From: a virus
IMG/VR virus record: IMGVR_UViG_3300036781_000186
Location: 1-51,705 of that record
Reading direction: 5' to 3' (one strand)
DNA length: 51,705 bases
The notes beneath the pieces were generated by a model that was given only the letters and a program-made list of their open reading frames with translations, did not search any database and was not told where the DNA came from. Within the stretch, counting starts at the first letter, position 1; every line of letters starts with the position of its first letter. Positions 39,281 through 46,289 of this stretch are shown in pieces. Position numbers and translations under genes: made by a program.

Positions 39281-39476
39281 GGGCGGTTAGCTCAGTGGTG
39301 ATTCAGAGGCTCAAATAGGGTATGGAGATAAACTAGAATAAGGCCAGAGAGTAATGCGGGTAAACTGAATACTAGTCTCGAAAAGAATCTGATACATGTG
39401 TTGGGTTTGAAGTAAAGCGAGAGCAATCTCAGTAATATGAGATAGGTCAATGGTTCGACTCCATTACCGCCTACCA
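39281..39476 (+). tRNA. tRNA interrupted by about 115 nt between D and T arms
   Basis: 5' GGGCGGT-TA-GCTC-AGTGGTGATTCA-GAG and 3' AATGG-TTCGACT-CCATT-ACCGCCT-A-CCA form a good acceptor, D and T arm, but 39309-39423 is extra and has its own helices (GAGA-TAA-ACTAG / CTAGT-CTC and GCTC / GAGC). A hairpin ATCTC / GAGAT with an 8-nt loop just before the variable region is a candidate anticodon arm; the anticodon is not assignable. Confidence 0.65.
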
Positions 39477-39477
39477 A

Positions 39478-39591
39478 TTTAGAGTGAGAACAAACTAAGA
39501 CACAGAGCGGTGAAAAGCCGAAAAAAGATTTAGGAGTGAAACCTAAATTCTGTTTGTCCGTTGAACTTGGATAATAGTTCCTCATTCTAAA
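39478..39591 (+). ncRNA. Closed-stem structured RNA after interrupted tRNA
   Basis: Outer helix TTTAGAGTGAG (39478-39488) / CTCATTCTAAA (39581-39591), 11 bp with one G-U; next helix ACAAAC / GTTTGT; inside, hairpins CGG-tgaaaag-CCG and ATTTAGG-agtgaaa-CCTAAAT. It starts 2 nt after CCA, as at 29715 and 30217. Confidence 0.65.
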
Positions 39592-39640
39592 ATATCATTA
39601 TAGTTCTTGACTTAATGTATATTTCTGATATAACTACAAC

Positions 39641-39970
39641 ATGAAAACATTACCAACACGCCCCATCGAAACCGTTTTTATCAATTTCAAAGGTGATAAC
39701 AATTTTGGACATGGTTATGAAATGACTGTGTTTCTCGACCCCGATTCTTTCGTGGTGAACGGAATTGAAAAAGAACTGGAACATTACCGCAAACAAATTT
39801 CAGATTTGTATGAAGTAATGCACGGGGATAAGCCGACGGTATTGTTTGACTTTGAGTGTGAAGGAACGAACGAACCCAATGAAGATATGGATGGTGACGC
39901 TCAATCCGCCTTGGCCAGTGCTGGATTCGGAACGGATGAAGATTATGGTGGTGGCGATGGACACTATTAG
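39641..39970 (+). CDS. Acidic unknown protein
   Basis: 109 residues; acidic Gly/Asp-rich C-terminus (FGTDEDYGGGDGHY). Promoter TTGACT, 16 nt, TATAAC, 6 nt to ATG. TAG stop, showing that TAG is not recoded. Family not recognised. Confidence 0.65.
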   Translation: MKTLPTRPIETVFINFKGDNNFGHGYEMTVFLDPDSFVVNGIEKELEHYRKQISDLYEVMHGDKPTVLFDFECEGTNEPNEDMDGDAQSALASAGFGTDEDYGGGDGHY

Positions 39971-40009
39971 TCCTTGACATTTATAAACAATTAATATAAT
40001 ATCACGACA

Positions 40010-40228
40010 ATGAATGCCGCACTTATTAATATACCAATGGTGACAATAACAATGACGGAACGCGAAGCTATCTTGCTTAGAGCGTGGGTTGGTGCGTCAA
40101 ATTATGAAGTTGCACTGTCAACGATGAAAGCCAGTGTGATTATGGCAGATAGATACACTCCACCCGATAAAAAAGAAGTTGAATTATTTTTGGGAAGTGT
40201 TATGAAAGCCGTTGACTCATTAATGTAA
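40010..40228 (+). CDS. Small helical protein
   Basis: 72 residues; TMTEREAILLRAWVG helix then a second helix. Promoter TTGACA, 17 nt, TAATAT, 7 nt to ATG. Family not recognised. Confidence 0.65.
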   Translation: MNAALINIPMVTITMTEREAILLRAWVGASNYEVALSTMKASVIMADRYTPPDKKEVELFLGSVMKAVDSLM

Positions 40229-40270
40229 TTACACTTTTACTCGGTTCCCTTCAATCAATTATTCGGAGAG

Positions 40271-40462
40271 TTGATTGCAGAGAGCCGAGAATTTTCAGTG
40301 TGGATTGAATGCAATCACGTATCGGAGTGGAATGCCTTTAGAAATTCCGTCTATGAGTTTGATAAGACTCGTTCCTTTTTGTTATCCGAAGATTTTTCAT
40401 ATTTCGTTAAATCTTCCGCGTGTCTCGGTAAGCAAAAAACTATTGACATTGCGTGGGAATAG
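40271..40462 (+). CDS. Possible small protein with TTG start
   Basis: 63 residues if it starts at TTG 40271, preceded by GGAGAG, one of the very few SD-like sequences here. The product (FSVWIECNHVSEWNAF) looks protein-like. Its last codons contain the TTGACA of the next promoter. It could be a degraded 3' part of a gene. Confidence 0.4.
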   Translation: MIAESREFSVWIECNHVSEWNAFRNSVYEFDKTRSFLLSEDFSYFVKSSACLGKQKTIDIAWE

Positions 40463-40476
40463 TGTATTATCCTCGT

Positions 40477-40668
40477 ATGGATTTTACAATAAGTGAATTT
40501 AATTGGCACTGGCGAGATTATCAAAAGGTAATCCCCGAAAACAATAAGTCCCTTGCAATTCTGAATGCCATGACGGATGAGCAAAAAGAAGCCGTTCGTA
40601 TCTATGGACGTTGTCGATACAGTGAAGGTAACTACGATGGTTATCAAGAAGGACAAAACGAATCATAA
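40477..40668 (+). CDS. Small unknown protein
   Basis: 64 residues from MDFTISEFNWHWRDYQK; Trp/Tyr-rich. Promoter TTGACA, 16 nt, TATTAT, 6 nt to ATG. Family not recognised. Confidence 0.65.
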   Translation: MDFTISEFNWHWRDYQKVIPENNKSLAILNAMTDEQKEAVRIYGRCRYSEGNYDGYQEGQNES

Positions 40669-40706
40669 TTCTTGACATTTAAAATCGAATCGCATATTAT
40701 TACATC

Positions 40707-40964
40707 ATGAAAATTACATATAACATTCCACAAGAACCTGCAAATCTCGTAACGCAGGAGCAGTTTAAATCCGGTGTTCTCTATCGTTGTAGAAAAGTGG
40801 CCGAGTTTCATCAGAGATATTTGAATTGTGTTGCATGGAAATCAACGGAAACTAATAAAGTATTTGGTGTGACCTCTGGAAAAGAAAAAACGACATTTTC
40901 CAAGCAAAGAGAAAATCCTAGCTGCTTGGTGGGGAAATTTAGACAATCCCAATCGCAAAGATAG
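40707..40964 (+). CDS. Unknown protein running into HNH gene
   Basis: 85 residues. The first 60 look natural (MKITYNIPQEPANLVTQEQF); the rest overlaps the HNH reading frame and is probably not the original C-terminus. Promoter TTGACA, 17 nt, TATTAT, 6 nt to ATG. Confidence 0.6.
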   Translation: MKITYNIPQEPANLVTQEQFKSGVLYRCRKVAEFHQRYLNCVAWKSTETNKVFGVTSGKEKTTFSKQRENPSCLVGKFRQSQSQR

Positions 40965-41487
40965 ACTTGCCAAAAAAACGCATGGAAAACTATTTCTTGA
41001 TTCTCAAACGGATAGATGTTGGTGTTGTCGAGCATTGGAAAATTGGTGGTTGACTGACAGTGGGGAAATAGATCAAAATAAAAACACGCTCATTGAAAGA
41101 TGTCATGTCATTCCACACTCTTTAGGAGGAAAAGACAACCCTCTCAATTTCGTTTTGTTATGTTCCGATTGCCATCGAAAGTCTCCTGATATTAAAGATG
41201 AATTCTCTATTTTTAAATGGATGGAGCAAGAATTTGATAAGCGTAAAGAATATAATGACGCATTCAATGATGGATTAAAATCTCAATTTCCCGAATTATC
41301 TATTAAACCGTTTGAAAAAACTATCATAGCAGTTGCTCATATTATAAAAATTCAAAATTCCGATGAGTTTGTTAATTGGTATGCTGAAAATACTACGTCG
41401 CATTTTGGTGTTAGAACGAAAGCATCTACAAAAGTCGCGGCCCTTAGATGTTATATTGATCAATTCCAACCTTTTCCTGTAAAATAA
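40873..41487 (+). CDS. HNH homing endonuclease lacking a start codon
   Basis: Open from 40873 to 41487 in the +1 frame of the preceding gene, with no ATG, GTG or TTG before the conserved region. KEKILAAWWGNLDNPNRKDR, then DRCWCCRALENWW, ERCHVIPHSLGGKDNPLN and FVLLCSDCHRKSPD form a zinc-stabilised HNH. Expression would need frameshifting or reinitiation from the gene at 40707. Its 3' end overlaps the leftward GIY-YIG gene. Confidence 0.75.
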   Translation, partial: PLEKKKRHFPSKEKILAAWWGNLDNPNRKDRLAKKTHGKLFLDSQTDRCWCCRALENWWLTDSGEIDQNKNTLIERCHVIPHSLGGKDNPLNFVLLCSDCHRKSPDIKDEFSIFKWMEQEFDKRKEYNDAFNDGLKSQFPELSIKPFEKTIIAVAHIIKIQNSDEFVNWYAENTTSHFGVRTKASTKVAALRCYIDQFQPFPVK

Positions 41488-42104
41488 TTACCCAGCCTTT
41501 GCAGTGTTTTAATTTTCCTGTAATAAGGGCGTAAATGTTTTGAGGTTTAATTGGAAATTTTGTATAAAAATCATATCGCTTTCCAATAAATTTTTCATTA
41601 GTTTTGACGTTTAAAAATGTATAAACGGTTTTGTCCATTTGAGATTCTGACATTTTTCTCTTTGTTTTATGGGTATGTTTTATTCCTAAGCGTGGCGATT
41701 CTGCGTTATAGTTTAAATTGTAGGATGTTTTCGGATTTAATTTGCAGATATTTAAATAGGTCTGCTCAATACCTAAAAGATTTGTAGTAGGCTCAAAGAA
41801 AACAAATTCAAAATTGTCAATGCCATATTTATTAAATGCAGATTGTAGTTTGGGGTTTTCGTGGATGTTCTTTTTTAACCGTCTTTTGTGCTGTCTAAAT
41901 CGTGTATAAACATCCAAAGAACTTCCCACATACCAATGACCATTAATCTTGTTTACTATCTTGTAAATCCCGCTTTTTATTCCAATATCTCTCCATTGCT
42001 TTTTGGTTGCATTTATCTTTGTTTCGTTGATAGTATTGTTTTGAGCGATAGTTGGATTGCTCTTTAACTTCTTCGATGGTTCTGTTAAGTTTTTTTCTTC
42101 CCAT
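41444..42104 (-). CDS. GIY-YIG homing endonuclease, no usable start codon
   Basis: The domain reads SGIYKIVNKINGHWYVGSSL, then RFRQHKRRLKKNIHENPKLQ, and a C-terminal DNA-binding repeat (YTFLNVKTNEKFIG, then GKLKHCKGW). The only in-frame ATG (42118) overlaps the -10 box (TATTATG), so the mRNA cannot start there. The first ATG on the mRNA (42104) is in another frame and opens the basic MGRKKLNR ORF. Convergent with the HNH gene. Confidence 0.8.
41943..42104 (-). CDS. Small basic MGRKKLNR ORF overlapping GIY-YIG gene
   Basis: 53 residues: MGRKKLNRTIEEVKEQSNYR, then QYYQRNKDK and MERYWNKKRDLQDSKQD. Shares MGRKKLNR, a YY-x-x-N motif, ERY and KRD-x-QDS with the ORF at 20367-20522, in the same position relative to its GIY-YIG gene. 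Promoter TTGACA, 17 nt, TATTAT, 12 nt to ATG. Confidence 0.65.
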   Translation of the reverse strand: MGRKKLNRTIEEVKEQSNYRSKQYYQRNKDKCNQKAMERYWNKKRDLQDSKQD

Positions 42105-42228
42105 AATATATCTTTCATAATATCAGTTCAATGTCTATCTGTCAATATATAAATATAAAGTGAAAGAATAAAACGTGAAGAAAAATATAAAAACTTATTG
42201 ACTTTTTATATTGTTGTGGTATTATCTT

Positions 42229-42296
42229 CCACGTTGATAGACAAACAATTCAGTTGGTCAATCAATGAAATTAACAACGTATATCAATAAGTTAAT
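42229..42296 (+). promoter_or_regulatory. Structured 5' leader
   Basis: After a promoter (TTGACT, 16 nt, TATTAT ending near 42225) the leader of about 65 nt folds by ACGTTG (42231-42236) / CAACGT (42275-42280) with inner TTGAT / ATCAA. One of the few long leaders here, so translational control is possible. Confidence 0.5.
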
Positions 42297-42824
42297 ATGT
42301 CAATTATCGCAAAACTCCGCAGTCTCACCCACGCACAATTCGCCTCCATTCTTTATCGCTCAAAAACCGATGGAAGTCTGGCTCGCTATACTGTCATTCT
42401 CGGCAGCAAATACGACAATCTCTTGGAAAAGAGCAAGTTGGAATTGGAAATCGCCATGCAAACAATTGAACCTGATTTGAAGGACGCCGCACAAGCCGTG
42501 TTGGATTCTTTGAACAAGTCCATTACGGCACACAATAACGGCACTCAGAGCGAAGATTATACCAAAAAGGGTCAATACATCCCTCTCGGTAATGGTTTGA
42601 ACTTGAATGAAACGGACGGCACTTTGCAACTGTTTGGCTTGGTTCAATCCAAGGTTGTCATTGAAGAAGGGACGCCGAAAAAACCCGTCAAATCTTCCGC
42701 CATGACGATTGCCAAAAACAAAGTCCGCAAAATGTTGCCCATTAGCAAGTTCCGTGAATTTGCTCTTGACGCTGGCAACCTCCAAGTTGTCAAAGTGGAC
42801 GGTGATATTCTTACCCTCGAATAA
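42297..42824 (+). CDS. Phage protein with C-terminal SH3-like barrel
   Basis: 175 residues. The N-terminal part (RSLTHAQFASILYRSKTDGS, then ARYTVILG) and the C-terminal NKVRKMLPISKFREFALD followed by VVKVDGD resemble phage proteins annotated as SH3-beta-barrel fold. Probable DNA- or protein-binding accessory protein. It ends 17 nt before a 3' UTR pseudoknot. Confidence 0.7.
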   Translation: MSIIAKLRSLTHAQFASILYRSKTDGSLARYTVILGSKYDNLLEKSKLELEIAMQTIEPDLKDAAQAVLDSLNKSITAHNNGTQSEDYTKKGQYIPLGNGLNLNETDGTLQLFGLVQSKVVIEEGTPKKPVKSSAMTIAKNKVRKMLPISKFREFALDAGNLQVVKVDGDILTLE

Positions 42825-42840
42825 TAAGTAGGGAAGTAAA

Positions 42841-42871
42841 AAGGTTGGTGGTTATCCTTAATAAAAACCAC
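42841..42871 (+). promoter_or_regulatory. H-type pseudoknot, copy 1 (3' UTR)
   Basis: AAGG (42841-42844) / CCTT (42856-42859) and GTGGTT (42848-42853) / AACCAC (42866-42871) interleave as an H-type pseudoknot with an A-rich third loop. It lies between the stop and the next promoter, so it is at the 3' end of the upstream mRNA. Confidence 0.6.
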
Positions 42872-42915
42872 ACAATTTCCTTGACGACTACACTTCAATA
42901 GTATATTATTCAACC

Positions 42916-43071
42916 ATGAAAACGGAAACAGAAATTCAACAATTAGCGGATGATGCTAGTGACCTTATCTATAAACGAAGTTCCAAGTTTAAAGGAATGA
43001 CGTATGAAGAAGGTGTTCGTGCCGCTTGTGAATGGATGATAAATGAAGAAAACGAAAACCCCCTCGAATAA
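42916..43071 (+). CDS. Small acidic protein
   Basis: 51 residues, helical and acidic (LADDASDLIYKRSSKFKGM). Promoter TTGACG, 17 nt, TATTAT, 6 nt to ATG. Family not recognised. Confidence 0.6.
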   Translation: MKTETEIQQLADDASDLIYKRSSKFKGMTYEEGVRAACEWMINEENENPLE

Positions 43072-43074
43072 TCC

Positions 43075-43194
43075 ATGAAAGAATTACTACACTTTTTGTC
43101 CATTGAAGATAATCAACGATTTATTATTGTCGTTGGTGTGTTGGGATTTTTTGCATTAATCACACTCATCGTAATTATTAAAGAAAAAAATTAA
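43075..43194 (+). CDS. Single-helix membrane peptide
   Basis: 39 residues with one transmembrane helix (FIIVVGVLGFFALITLIVII). Starts 3 nt after the previous stop. Likely inner membrane. Confidence 0.6.
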   Translation: MKELLHFLSIEDNQRFIIVVGVLGFFALITLIVIIKEKN

Positions 43195-43195
43195 A

Positions 43196-43366
43196 ATGAA
43201 TTATAAATCTTTTATTGGTTGCACTATTTTTGGCGTTTTCACTTCCGCGATGGGTTATCCTATCCACGACTTTAAAACGGGTGCAACGTCTGGAATAAAT
43301 TTATTGATTGTCGCGGTTGGTTGCATCCTTATTAACATTTTATTCTATGATAAAAATGCAAGATAA
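43196..43366 (+). CDS. Two-helix membrane peptide
   Basis: 56 residues, hydrophobic at about 6-20 and 33-49. Starts 1 nt after the previous stop and overlaps the next gene by 11 nt. Confidence 0.55.
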   Translation: MNYKSFIGCTIFGVFTSAMGYPIHDFKTGATSGINLLIVAVGCILINILFYDKNAR

Positions 43367-43568
43367 ACTCGGAAAAAATTTAGCGGTTGGTGATAGAGTT
43401 GTGTTTAATCCACCAAGCTATAAAGGATTGATTTTTGGAAATATCATGGGATTCTCTCCTAAGATGGTTAAGCTAGAATATAAATGGCAAGACAGTGTTC
43501 GTGAAACTCATGCCTTTTATTCCGATGTTGTGAAAGTTGAAAAACCTTTAATTGAACCTATTGTATGA
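43356..43568 (+). CDS. Conserved small phage protein (KOW/SH3-like)
   Basis: 70 residues from MQDKLGKNLAVGDRVVFNPP; GFSPKMVKLEY and YSDVVKV follow. The DKLG-K-x-x-x-VGDRV opening is a common phage SH3/KOW-like domain. An earlier ATG (43347) is possible. Confidence 0.7.
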   Translation: MQDKLGKNLAVGDRVVFNPPSYKGLIFGNIMGFSPKMVKLEYKWQDSVRETHAFYSDVVKVEKPLIEPIV

Positions 43569-43684
43569 TTTACGGATTTTGGTATGACATGGTAAGCATT
43601 GAAACGCCTTGTGGTTCTCACATTGAATTTCGTAATGACTTAGAACTTTGGGAAGCCGCTCAAGAATTTGGTGGCGGTAACTAA
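43565..43684 (+). CDS. Small acidic peptide
   Basis: 39 residues (MIYGFWYDMVSIETPCG start), coupled to both neighbours by ATGA and TAATG overlaps. The tight coupling argues it is translated. Role unknown. Confidence 0.55.
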   Translation: MIYGFWYDMVSIETPCGSHIEFRNDLELWEAAQEFGGGN

Positions 43685-43869
43685 TGAAAATCTTTCGGGG
43701 TTACTTTGTTTATGATGAGACGGGAACGGCCATTAATCATCGTATATGGTTCAAGGTGCTGTTTAATCCTGTCTTACGCCTCTTTGGTTGGGTCATTGCA
43801 ACACAAGCGGATAATGGTAAAGTATTGGGATATACCATGAGAAAAAGCCTTGACTTTAAACCTGAATAG
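43684..43869 (+). CDS. Small unknown protein
   Basis: 61 residues; aromatic beta-rich (GYFVYDETGTAINHRIWF) with a hydrophobic middle. Starts on the last base of the previous stop. Its end holds the TTGACT of the next gene. Confidence 0.6.
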   Translation: MKIFRGYFVYDETGTAINHRIWFKVLFNPVLRLFGWVIATQADNGKVLGYTMRKSLDFKPE

Positions 43870-43884
43870 TGTATTATCTGCAAT

Positions 43885-44115
43885 ATGAAAGTTTATCCGT
43901 TCATCGTCATTAATAAAAGCAATATGACAACGTTGCGTCATTTCAAAAGTGTTAGGGACGTTGCCGATTTTTTCTACACCAAACTTTTAGATACGGAATG
44001 GAGTAATTGGATTGTCATTAAAAACGAAAAAACTGTGGTAGATTTTAGTGGGATAAGTGGTGGTGATGCCATGGCTGTTTACCGAAGTGTAGAATTTGCT
44101 TTAAATGTGGCATAA
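43885..44115 (+). CDS. Small unknown protein
   Basis: 76 residues, alpha/beta. Promoter TTGACT, 16 nt, TATTAT, 7 nt to ATG. Family not recognised. Confidence 0.65.
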   Translation: MKVYPFIVINKSNMTTLRHFKSVRDVADFFYTKLLDTEWSNWIVIKNEKTVVDFSGISGGDAMAVYRSVEFALNVA

Positions 44116-44159
44116 AATTTCTTGACAACCCTCATTGAATAGTATATTATCTTCTCACT

Positions 44160-44327
44160 ATGAATAAAGAAATTAATAATCTCGTTGCGGAAATTGAAGG
44201 TTGGAATAATGGAGACATTGATTCAACCGAAAAAGGCAAAGTAGAAACTTCCATTGATTATGCCTGTGCGAAAGCCCGTGCCAAAGTAATCAATAAACTG
44301 AAAAAGTTGTTGGCCTCACAAAAATAA
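44160..44327 (+). CDS. Small helical protein
   Basis: 55 residues, two charged helices (MNKEINNLVAEIEGWNNGDI; KVINKLKKLLASQK), possibly dimerising. Promoter TTGACA, 17 nt, TATTAT, 9 nt to ATG. Confidence 0.6.
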   Translation: MNKEINNLVAEIEGWNNGDIDSTEKGKVETSIDYACAKARAKVINKLKKLLASQK

Positions 44328-44361
44328 TCCTTGACTTTCCTTTCTATTTGAATTAGATTTA

Positions 44362-44480
44362 GCCCGAATGATGAGTCGTCATAAGCTTAGAGTGTGACGT
44401 TAAATGGTAGCCCTTGGTATGTGTGGGTTCTGTCTTTTTAACCTGATAAAAAGTAACCAAACCTAAGATTCAGGACATTT
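44362..44480 (+). ncRNA. Stand-alone structured RNA with pseudoknot
   Basis: Own promoter (TTGACT, 17 nt, TTAGAT) but no ORF before the next promoter. CGTCA / TGACG hairpin, then TTGGT / ACCAA enclosing a pseudoknot GGGTT (44425-44429) / AACCT (44440-44444) with CTTTTT (44434-44439) / AAAAAG (44448-44453). Partly similar to the leader at 48375-48476. Confidence 0.55.
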
Positions 44481-44519
44481 TTCCTTGACTTCAATCCTTT
44501 AATTATATATTATAACAAC

Positions 44520-44738
44520 ATGAAAAAGAAATTTTGCCTCATTACTAATACCAGCAATTGCAAGTATTGGTCATATCTCGGAACAAAGGAAACTACTGTC
44601 CCGAATGGTCTGTATCGTCGTATGATTGAAAAGTATGGTGATATTTGGATTAATGAACAGGGTGGTTGGTTTGGTGCTGATTCCGTTAAAAAGATTCATG
44701 CCACATTGATTCAAGAGAATTTTCCGCCCGTTGTTTAA
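44520..44738 (+). CDS. Small unknown protein
   Basis: 72 residues; Trp-rich centre (YGDIWINEQGGWFGADSVKK). Promoter TTGACT, 17 nt, TATTAT, 6 nt to ATG. Family not recognised. Confidence 0.65.
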   Translation: MKKKFCLITNTSNCKYWSYLGTKETTVPNGLYRRMIEKYGDIWINEQGGWFGADSVKKIHATLIQENFPPVV

Positions 44739-44781
44739 TTTGTGACTGATTGCCTTGACAAATACTTTTGAATACCATAAT

Positions 44782-44997
44782 ATGAAGCACGTTAAAATTG
44801 CAAACATTCATTGGCATCCATCAAATCCTCAATTTGTTTATGCCCGATTAGTTGACGCTAAAACGAATGAGCTTTTAATTTCCGCCACATTGGATTACAT
44901 CTTTGCACAAATTTTTGACGTTGCGCGTCAATATCATTGTGTTAATGTTGAGATTGGAAATTTTGGAGAATCTGTCTTGACTTCCATTTCGGAATAA
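44782..44997 (+). CDS. Small unknown protein
   Basis: 71 residues from MKHVKIANIHWHPS. A TTGACA / TAATAT promoter lies upstream, but its -10 overlaps this ATG, so the gene is probably read from the upstream transcript. The last codons contain the TTGACT of the next gene. Confidence 0.6.
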   Translation: MKHVKIANIHWHPSNPQFVYARLVDAKTNELLISATLDYIFAQIFDVARQYHCVNVEIGNFGESVLTSISE

Positions 44998-45011
44998 TAT
45001 AATATCACATT

Positions 45012-45389
45012 ATGAATAAGATTGTAAATGATTTTGGTGCGCTTCGCCATGATACGTATGCGGCCATTGAAGCACAAAAAGCTCTTTTGGAGTATGAAGA
45101 TGCCATACGAAACATTATCAATAATAATGAATTGAATCCCATTGAAATTCGTTGCTTGGCAGCTTGCTTGACTCCTACGGTATTTGCCGAAGAAGTGTTA
45201 CGCAAGGCCACTAAGAAAATGAAAGCAGACCGTCAATATATCAGTGATTTGACTCGAACCGTTGCGGAACTGAAAAAGTATTGGTTTGAAAAAGTGACGG
45301 GTGACTTTAATCTGTTTGCATGGATGGAAAAGAATCACAATTTCACTTACAAACAAGCCCTGTTGCACGGCGTCATTAAAAAAGATTAA
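45012..45389 (+). CDS. Helical unknown protein
   Basis: 125 residues, almost all helix with a long basic stretch (RKATKKMKADRQYISDLTRT). Promoter TTGACT inside the previous gene, 17 nt, TAATAT, 6 nt to ATG. Confidence 0.65.
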   Translation: MNKIVNDFGALRHDTYAAIEAQKALLEYEDAIRNIINNNELNPIEIRCLAACLTPTVFAEEVLRKATKKMKADRQYISDLTRTVAELKKYWFEKVTGDFNLFAWMEKNHNFTYKQALLHGVIKKD

Positions 45390-45436
45390 ATTATCCTTGA
45401 CAAGTTTAAGGATAATATATAATATCTGCACCGTAA

Positions 45437-45516
45437 TGAATTTCTTGAATCCTCAGTTTTCGGAGAATTGAGACCAGAAAAAGGTTGGTGGTAAACCTTA
45501 AAACCACAATAATTTT
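45437..45516 (+). promoter_or_regulatory. Leader with H-type pseudoknot, copy 2
   Basis: After TTGACA, 17 nt, TAATAT, a leader of about 85 nt carries CTCA / TGAG and then the pseudoknot AAGGTT (45481-45486) / AACCTT (45494-45499) with GTGGT (45488-45492) / ACCAC (45503-45507), ending 9 nt before the ATG: well placed to block or regulate initiation. Confidence 0.6.
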
Positions 45517-45834
45517 ATGATTACTACAACTAAAAACATTCCCACACAAAAATCACCCACCCTTAAATCCATTCGTCTTGGTGATGCCAATGTCGGTCAA
45601 TTCCTTCAACTGTCTGGCAATAATCACGGTTCTGTTTCAGTCGGTGAGTTTGATTATACCACGCGTTTGTATAAAAAAGTTCTGGTAATCTCTAAACCCG
45701 ATGATGAAGATGAAGTTCAACTTATTGGATTCTGTCAGGATATGACACAAGACTCCTTTTTCCTTGGTGCTGACATTCATGCGTATCCCATTGAATTGAA
45801 AAACATTGAATTCGCCGTAAATTTCACTTTTTAA
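45517..45834 (+). CDS. Unknown protein under pseudoknot leader
   Basis: 105 residues; N-terminal Thr/Lys-rich stretch then beta strands (LKSIRLGDANVGQFLQLSG). Possibly autoregulated through the leader pseudoknot (inference). Confidence 0.7.
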   Translation: MITTTKNIPTQKSPTLKSIRLGDANVGQFLQLSGNNHGSVSVGEFDYTTRLYKKVLVISKPDDEDEVQLIGFCQDMTQDSFFLGADIHAYPIELKNIEFAVNFTF

Positions 45835-45873
45835 TTGACATTAACAAAAAACAATATACAATAGCACACAAAT

Positions 45874-46278
45874 ATGAATAAAACTTTTAAAGTCGGTGAT
45901 AAGGTGACGGTTGAAGGACAAAATGGCACAATCCATTCTGGTCTATTCCAAATCGAAAATTCGGATTGCTACAATGTTAAATTTGATACGAGCATTGGCA
46001 AAGTCGGTGATCGCAACATTACTATCGTTCCATTTTCCGTGGATTTGATTGAACATCGTAAAATTACCACGGTTGACGCAGGAAACATTTTTCAATTCAA
46101 AGGCAAAAAAGTTTCTATCCTTCAAGTTCGTTCGGAGTTGGGAAGCCGATATTTCCTAGCGGGTCTTAATGGTAACTTGTTTAGTGGTTTTTATGTGGGT
46201 AATGCTTATGGCAAAACTCACAGTGAAATGGTAAACTACTTGAACGATGAGGGTTACGAGTTTGTTTCCAAAAACTAA
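45874..46278 (+). CDS. KOW/SH3-like unknown protein
   Basis: 134 residues. KVGDKVTVEGQNGTIHSGLF is a KOW-like barrel start; beta-rich throughout with a final helix (SEMVNYLNDEGYEFVSK). The end resembles that of the next gene (YLDKEGYKFL), suggesting a shared C-terminal motif. Promoter TTGACA / TACAAT. Confidence 0.65.
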   Translation: MNKTFKVGDKVTVEGQNGTIHSGLFQIENSDCYNVKFDTSIGKVGDRNITIVPFSVDLIEHRKITTVDAGNIFQFKGKKVSILQVRSELGSRYFLAGLNGNLFSGFYVGNAYGKTHSEMVNYLNDEGYEFVSKN

Positions 46279-46289
46279 TTTAAAAACAT

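Noticed and set aside
40878-40900. Programmed -1 frameshift site at an A-run before the HNH frame
   Set aside because: The HNH frame is +1, not -1, to the upstream gene, and the run is not in X XXY YYZ phase.
42841-42871. PreQ1-I riboswitch (small pseudoknot with A-rich tail)
   Set aside because: The conserved loop and tail bases do not match, and one copy is in a 3' UTR.
44362-44480. Hammerhead-like ribozyme (TGATGAGTCG)
   Set aside because: No GAAAC core follows and the three required helices do not form.
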